A stretch of 16,913 nt of DNA, from assembly GCA_036383515.1 (NCBI GenBank), contig DASVOE010000158.1, positions 1-16,913 of the forward strand, in the 5' to 3' direction. The notes beneath the pieces are model-generated. The model was not told where the DNA came from, did no database searches, and worked only from the letters and a program-made list of their open reading frames with translations. Within the stretch, counting starts at the first letter, position 1; every line of letters starts with the position of its first letter. The position numbers were made by a program, and so were the translations under genes. Below are positions 14,519 through 16,913 of the stretch, piece after piece. This stretch comes from CADEDV01 sp036383515. GTDB taxonomy: Bacteria; Bacteroidota; Bacteroidia; Chitinophagales; Chitinophagaceae.

Positions 14519-15121
14519 ATGGATACAGATTGGAATAAAGAAGAGCATCCAAATTGGTATAGAGATGTTTCTCCGATGCGATGTTTAATTCTTGGAAGCT
14601 TCCCACCTCATCCCACCAAATGGGAATATCCCTTTTTCTATCCTAATGGACGAAATAGATTTTGGAGAATTTTAGCCGATTTAGCGGAAGAACCTTTAAA
14701 ATGGAGGAAGGCTGATAAAACAAAGGCAGTTCAAGAGAGATATGAAATAATGAAGAAGTTGGAAATTGGAGTACAAAATTTAGGTTTGGAAATTGAAAGA
14801 AAAGGTAAAAGTGCTCTAGATACTCATATCAGAATTAATAAATATCACGATATCATTTCTATTATTGAAACTCATCCTGAGTTAAAGAGAATTCTATTAC
14901 CTGGTTATTCGGCCATTAATAGTACTGCGAGATCATTTATAAGATATATTCAACAAAAAGGAATAGAGGCTTCTGCAATTGATCAATTTAAACCTGAAAT
15001 GTTATTTAAAATACATTTTAAGGGCCGAGCAATTGACTGCGTTGTACTAAATTCAACATCAACAGCGTCAAAGATTAAGTATGACTTTCTTTTAGAACAA
15101 TTTAGAAGAAACCTAAAGTAG
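14519..15121 (+). CDS. Cassette 6: uracil-DNA glycosylase superfamily protein
   Basis: A 200-aa cytoplasmic protein of the uracil-DNA glycosylase fold. Motif 1 is LILGSFPP (residues 23-30), the region after it reads YPNGRNRFWRIL (41-52), and the C-terminal motif is VVLNSTSTAS (175-184), at the place of the LPSTSPA motif. GSFP...NRFWR is the pattern of the hypoxanthine/mug-like branch, so removal of a damaged or deaminated base is the likely activity; the target base is open. The stretch between the motifs (ERKGKSALDTHIRINKYHDIISIIETHPELKRILLPG) fits the central strands. The gene is complete and intact. Its ends GTTATAAGCAAGCCT (14490-14504) and AGGCCTGCTTATAAC (15127-15141) are complementary at 14 of 15. 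A repair enzyme as cassette cargo is unusual. Confidence 0.75.
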   Translation: MDTDWNKEEHPNWYRDVSPMRCLILGSFPPHPTKWEYPFFYPNGRNRFWRILADLAEEPLKWRKADKTKAVQERYEIMKKLEIGVQNLGLEIERKGKSALDTHIRINKYHDIISIIETHPELKRILLPGYSAINSTARSFIRYIQQKGIEASAIDQFKPEMLFKIHFKGRAIDCVVLNSTSTASKIKYDFLLEQFRRNLK

Positions 15122-15126
15122 CTTGA

Positions 15127-15176
15127 AGGCCTGCTTATAACACGATGTCCGCCACAAATACAAATGCGGTAAGGTT
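15127..15176 (+). repeat. Right end of the array: terminal half-site, possibly a collapsed attC-like site
   Basis: AGGCCTGCTTATAAC (15127-15141) is the 3' terminus of cassette 6, followed by ACG as in site 1. The long palindrome seen elsewhere is missing. A GTTAGCA at 15174-15180 with a small CCGC/GCGG pair between (15149-15152 and 15166-15169) could be a shrunken partner box, but that is weak. I read it as the right edge of the recognisable array. Confidence 0.4.
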
Positions 15177-15255
15177 AGCACCACTGTGAAGGATCTAGCT
15201 GATTTTGTGCAACGGATTGCTCGTAAAACTTGTCACCAGGGTACAAACAATTCAC

Positions 15256-15672
15256 ATGAAAGGTCAACTGCTGCTATTACTATTTGTGACAATCATATTT
15301 TCCTGCAAAAAGGAGAATGATCTAAACGACCTGAAAAACAAAATCTCAGGTAAATGGGAATTGCGACAGATCATCTGTGGGGAATGCGCTAACCCAATTA
15401 CCTATTTCTTACAGGGAAATGGAAACGTTATTGTACTATCAACTGAAGGTGTTTTTGAGCGAAGGATCGACGATTCAATAACATTTCAGGGCAGTTATGT
15501 CCTGCAGAGAAATAAAGAATGTAACAAAGCCACCGGCGACATTGCCTTGTCGACCAATGAAGGTTCAGATCCCAGACCTCTTTTCGTACAACTAGACGCC
15601 GATAATTTGCAACTAAGCACTCCTTATTGTTACGCTGACGGCGCAACAAGTATCTATAGACGTGTGGAATGA
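15256..15672 (+). CDS. Small lipoprotein, lipocalin-like
   Basis: A 138-aa predicted lipoprotein. The frame is open upstream to a GTG at 15205, but the ATG at 15256 starts a type II signal peptide MKGQLLLLLFVTIIFSC, lipobox IFSC, lipidated C17, followed by KKEN as is common in Bacteroidota lipoproteins. The mature part begins SGKWELRQI (G32-K33-W34), the short motif that opens lipocalin-like domains, and continues as a likely beta barrel (NGNVIVLSTEGVFERR, ITFQGSYVL, FVQLDADNLQLST). Cysteines in CGEC, NKEC and PYC may form disulfides. The ligand is unknown. It lies just right of the cassette array, but its flanks are not clearly complementary, so I do not count it as a cassette. Confidence 0.82.
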   Translation: MKGQLLLLLFVTIIFSCKKENDLNDLKNKISGKWELRQIICGECANPITYFLQGNGNVIVLSTEGVFERRIDDSITFQGSYVLQRNKECNKATGDIALSTNEGSDPRPLFVQLDADNLQLSTPYCYADGATSIYRRVE

Positions 15673-15732
15673 TCAGAAAAAAATTAGTAGGCAGACAAAC
15701 TGTTGCAGCTTTTGTCGACTGACGTTATTTTA

Positions 15733-15761
15733 TTGAGCAACAAAATAAATTTTTATCTTTA
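15733..15761 (+). promoter_or_regulatory. Possible promoter for the methyltransferase gene
   Basis: TTG (15733-15735), an 18-nt spacer and TATCTTTA (15754-15761), close to the Bacteroidota pattern TTG, about 19 nt, TAnnTTTG. It would leave a leader of about 110 nt before the ATG at 15878. The leader contains a small GGCG/CGCC hairpin near 15785. Spacing is slightly short and the last base deviates, so the call is moderate. Confidence 0.42.
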
Positions 15762-15877
15762 GTAACGACGTTCGGCCTTGCCTAGGGCGAAATCGCCGCT
15801 GGTGATAAATAAATAAAGCTCCCATTAGAACAGATGCCTGGAATTTGTATGCCATTCGTCCAACAAATTCAAACCAA

Positions 15878-16687
15878 ATGAAAAAAACAAGTGATACATG
15901 GAATAGCGGAGACCCTTACGAATATTTTATGGGGCGTTGGAGTAAATTAATGGCGCCTGAATTTCTTAAATGGTTAGACCTACCTTATAACTTGTCATGG
16001 CTCGATATCGGCTGTGGCACAGGAGCTTTAAGCGAAACCATAAATCTGCGATGTAAACCTGCCCGCTTATCCTGCATTGACCCATCTGCCGACTTTCTGG
16101 AGAAAGCCAAAGAAAAGCTGGGTGACAAGGTAGAATTTGCAATTGGGAATGCCTCAAATATTCCTGAGGCGAACAATTCAGTTGACGTTGTCGTATCAGG
16201 CTTAGCACTTAATTTTTTTCCTGATTTAAACAGTGCATTTTCTGAAATAAAGAGGGTATTAAAAGTAAAAGGCATCATGGCTGCTTATGTTTGGGATTAT
16301 GCAGGTCGTATGGATTTCCTGAGACTTTTCTGGGACACTGTGATTGAAATTAATCCGGATGCTAAAAACCATGATGAAGGTATTCGTTTCCCAATCTGCA
16401 ATATTGATAATCTAAAAAAGACATTCCGGGAAGCAGGCTTAACGGAAATAGAAACAACGTTTTTAGATATATACACTGTTTTTAAAAATTTCGAAGATTA
16501 TTGGAATCCATTTTTAGGCGGACAAGGACCGGCGCCAACTTATTTAGCTTCTTTACCAGGCAATTTAAAGAATGAAATAAAAAGCCTTCTTCTGAAGAAA
16601 TTACCGGCTGAACCGGACGGCTCCATAAGACTCCTGGCAAGAGCTATTGCGGCCAGAGGATTTCACGCAAAGGGGCAAAGAAAATAA
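15878..16687 (+). CDS. Class I SAM-dependent methyltransferase
   Basis: A 269-aa cytoplasmic methyltransferase of the Methyltransf_11 kind. A TTG at 15845 would extend it, but the ATG at 15878 follows an A-rich leader and gives MKKTSDTWNSGDPYEYFMGRWS, typical of these proteins. Motif I is LDIGCGTGALS (42-52), the acidic residue binding the ribose of SAM is D68 in SCIDPS, then VEFAIGNASNIPEANNSVDVVVSGLALNFFPD and the post-motif RVLKVKGIMAAYVWDY. The substrate is not deducible; small-molecule or quinone-like acceptors are common in the group. The last eight residues (FHAKGQRK) and the stop codon are encoded within a palindromic repeat (16661-16741), so the natural C-terminus probably ended near ARAIAARG and was altered by the repeat. 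It is a single gene with its own possible promoter. Confidence 0.9.
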   Translation: MKKTSDTWNSGDPYEYFMGRWSKLMAPEFLKWLDLPYNLSWLDIGCGTGALSETINLRCKPARLSCIDPSADFLEKAKEKLGDKVEFAIGNASNIPEANNSVDVVVSGLALNFFPDLNSAFSEIKRVLKVKGIMAAYVWDYAGRMDFLRLFWDTVIEINPDAKNHDEGIRFPICNIDNLKKTFREAGLTEIETTFLDIYTVFKNFEDYWNPFLGGQGPAPTYLASLPGNLKNEIKSLLLKKLPAEPDGSIRLLARAIAARGFHAKGQRK

Positions 16688-16741
16688 GTCGCTAAGGATA
16701 CAGTCTTTGCGTCTTGGATTACTTAGCGGCTTTGCGTGAAA
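16661..16741. repeat. TTTCACGCAAAG-type palindromic repeat overlapping a gene end
   Basis: TTTCACGCAAAG (16661-16672) and CTTTGCGTGAAA (16730-16741) form a perfect 12-bp inverted pair. Inside, CGCTAAG (16690-16696) and CTTAGCG (16722-16728) are a second inverted pair, around TCTTTGCGTCTTGG. The left arm is translated as the C-terminus of the methyltransferase. Same build as the element at 1853-1923 but with CACGCAAAG instead of CACAAAG. Confidence 0.75.
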
Positions 16742-16851
16742 AATTCAAACTGGTACACTACCTTCTACATTCCAATTTGGTTGCAGTTGCGTAATTAATT
16801 AGCTTCAGGTTTCACAAATAAATAGCCGGAACCTATTCAACCATTCATATT

Positions 16852-16913
16852 ATGTACAATTCAGTTAAAATAATTTCTCTTTCTCTCTTTGTTATTCTTT
16901 TGAGCTGTTCCTC
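16852..16913 (+). CDS. Lipoprotein, 5' end only (cut by the window edge)
   Basis: The ATG at 16852 opens MYNSVKIISLSLFVILLSCSS, a type II signal peptide with lipobox LLSC and lipidation at C19, running off the window. Only about 20 codons are visible, so the mature protein is unknown. The 110 bp before it (16742-16851) contain no other recognisable feature. Confidence 0.7.
   Translation, partial: MYNSVKIISLSLFVILLSCS

Larger units (their letters stand above)
9663..15141 (+). mobile_element. Integron-like gene cassette array (CALIN-like), six cassettes
   Basis: Six plus-strand genes alternate with five palindromes of one family. For each gene the 5' flank beginning at GTT is complementary to the 3' flank ending at AAC: 9663-9674 with 10643-10654 (12 of 12), 10768-10775 with 11431-11438 (7 of 8), 11622-11636 with 12728-12742 (14 of 15), 12921-12934 with 13592-13605 (13 of 14), 13786-13793 with 14303-14310 (8 of 8), and 14490-14504 with 15127-15141 (14 of 15). 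The sequences differ between genes, as expected when each cassette carries its own R'' and R' boxes. Genes fill the units: the 3' repeat begins within about 20 nt of the stop codon each time. No integrase or attI is recognisable here. Tandem MITE insertion is a weaker alternative because it would not explain gene-specific ends. Confidence 0.7.

Noticed and set aside
15673..15732. A further attC-like site after the 15256-15672 lipoprotein gene
   Set aside because: A GACGTTAT is present, but there is no matching AAC box, no paired arms and no conserved inner module.

Overview
The window looks like chromosome from a Bacteroidota bacterium, most likely Chitinophagaceae or a near relative. Evidence: a SusC/ZnuD-style TonB-dependent receptor with a carboxypeptidase-regulatory-like domain, a DUF1501 protein ending in a type IX secretion (T9SS) sorting tail next to a DUF1800 protein, a GxxExxY protein, Bacteroidota-type promoter boxes (TTTG, about 20 nt, TAnnTTTG), weak Shine-Dalgarno sequences, and moderate to low GC. 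I saw no rRNA, tRNA, CRISPR array, transposase or integrase gene.

Left part (1-9271), ordinary chromosome: an ABC exporter half-transporter (+), a GxxExxY gene (+) set between CACAAAG-type palindromic repeats, a small rhodanese-like protein (+), a DUF2721 membrane protein (-), a TonB-dependent receptor (-) with its own promoter, then a DUF1800-DUF1501 pair (-) that ends at a clear hairpin terminator.

Middle part (about 9663-15141), the notable region: six consecutive + strand genes of unrelated type (a one-TM protein, a lipoprotein, a secreted glycoside-hydrolase-like protein, a SUKH/SMI1-KNR4 protein, a two-TM protein and a uracil-DNA-glycosylase-superfamily protein). They are separated by five members of one family of imperfect palindromes. 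Each palindrome runs from an AAC to a GTT, about 183-189 nt apart in four copies and 122 nt in one. The short sequence just 5' of each gene is the reverse complement of the sequence just 3' of the same gene, and it differs from gene to gene. This is the layout of an integron cassette array with attC sites. No integrase is in view, so it is best called a CALIN-like array (attC sites without integrase) with long attC-like sites. Mismatches in the palindrome arms are mostly of the kind that become G-T wobble pairs on the bottom strand, as expected if the bottom strand is the one that folds.

Right part (15142-16913): a lipoprotein with a lipocalin-like look (+), a class I SAM-dependent methyltransferase (+) whose last codons lie in another palindromic repeat (TTTCACGCAAAG type), and the 5' end of another lipoprotein gene cut by the window edge.

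The left-hand genes suggest envelope transport and secretion. The array genes show no shared pathway; they look like independently acquired cargo. All motif, palindrome and wobble counts were made by eye from the sequence.
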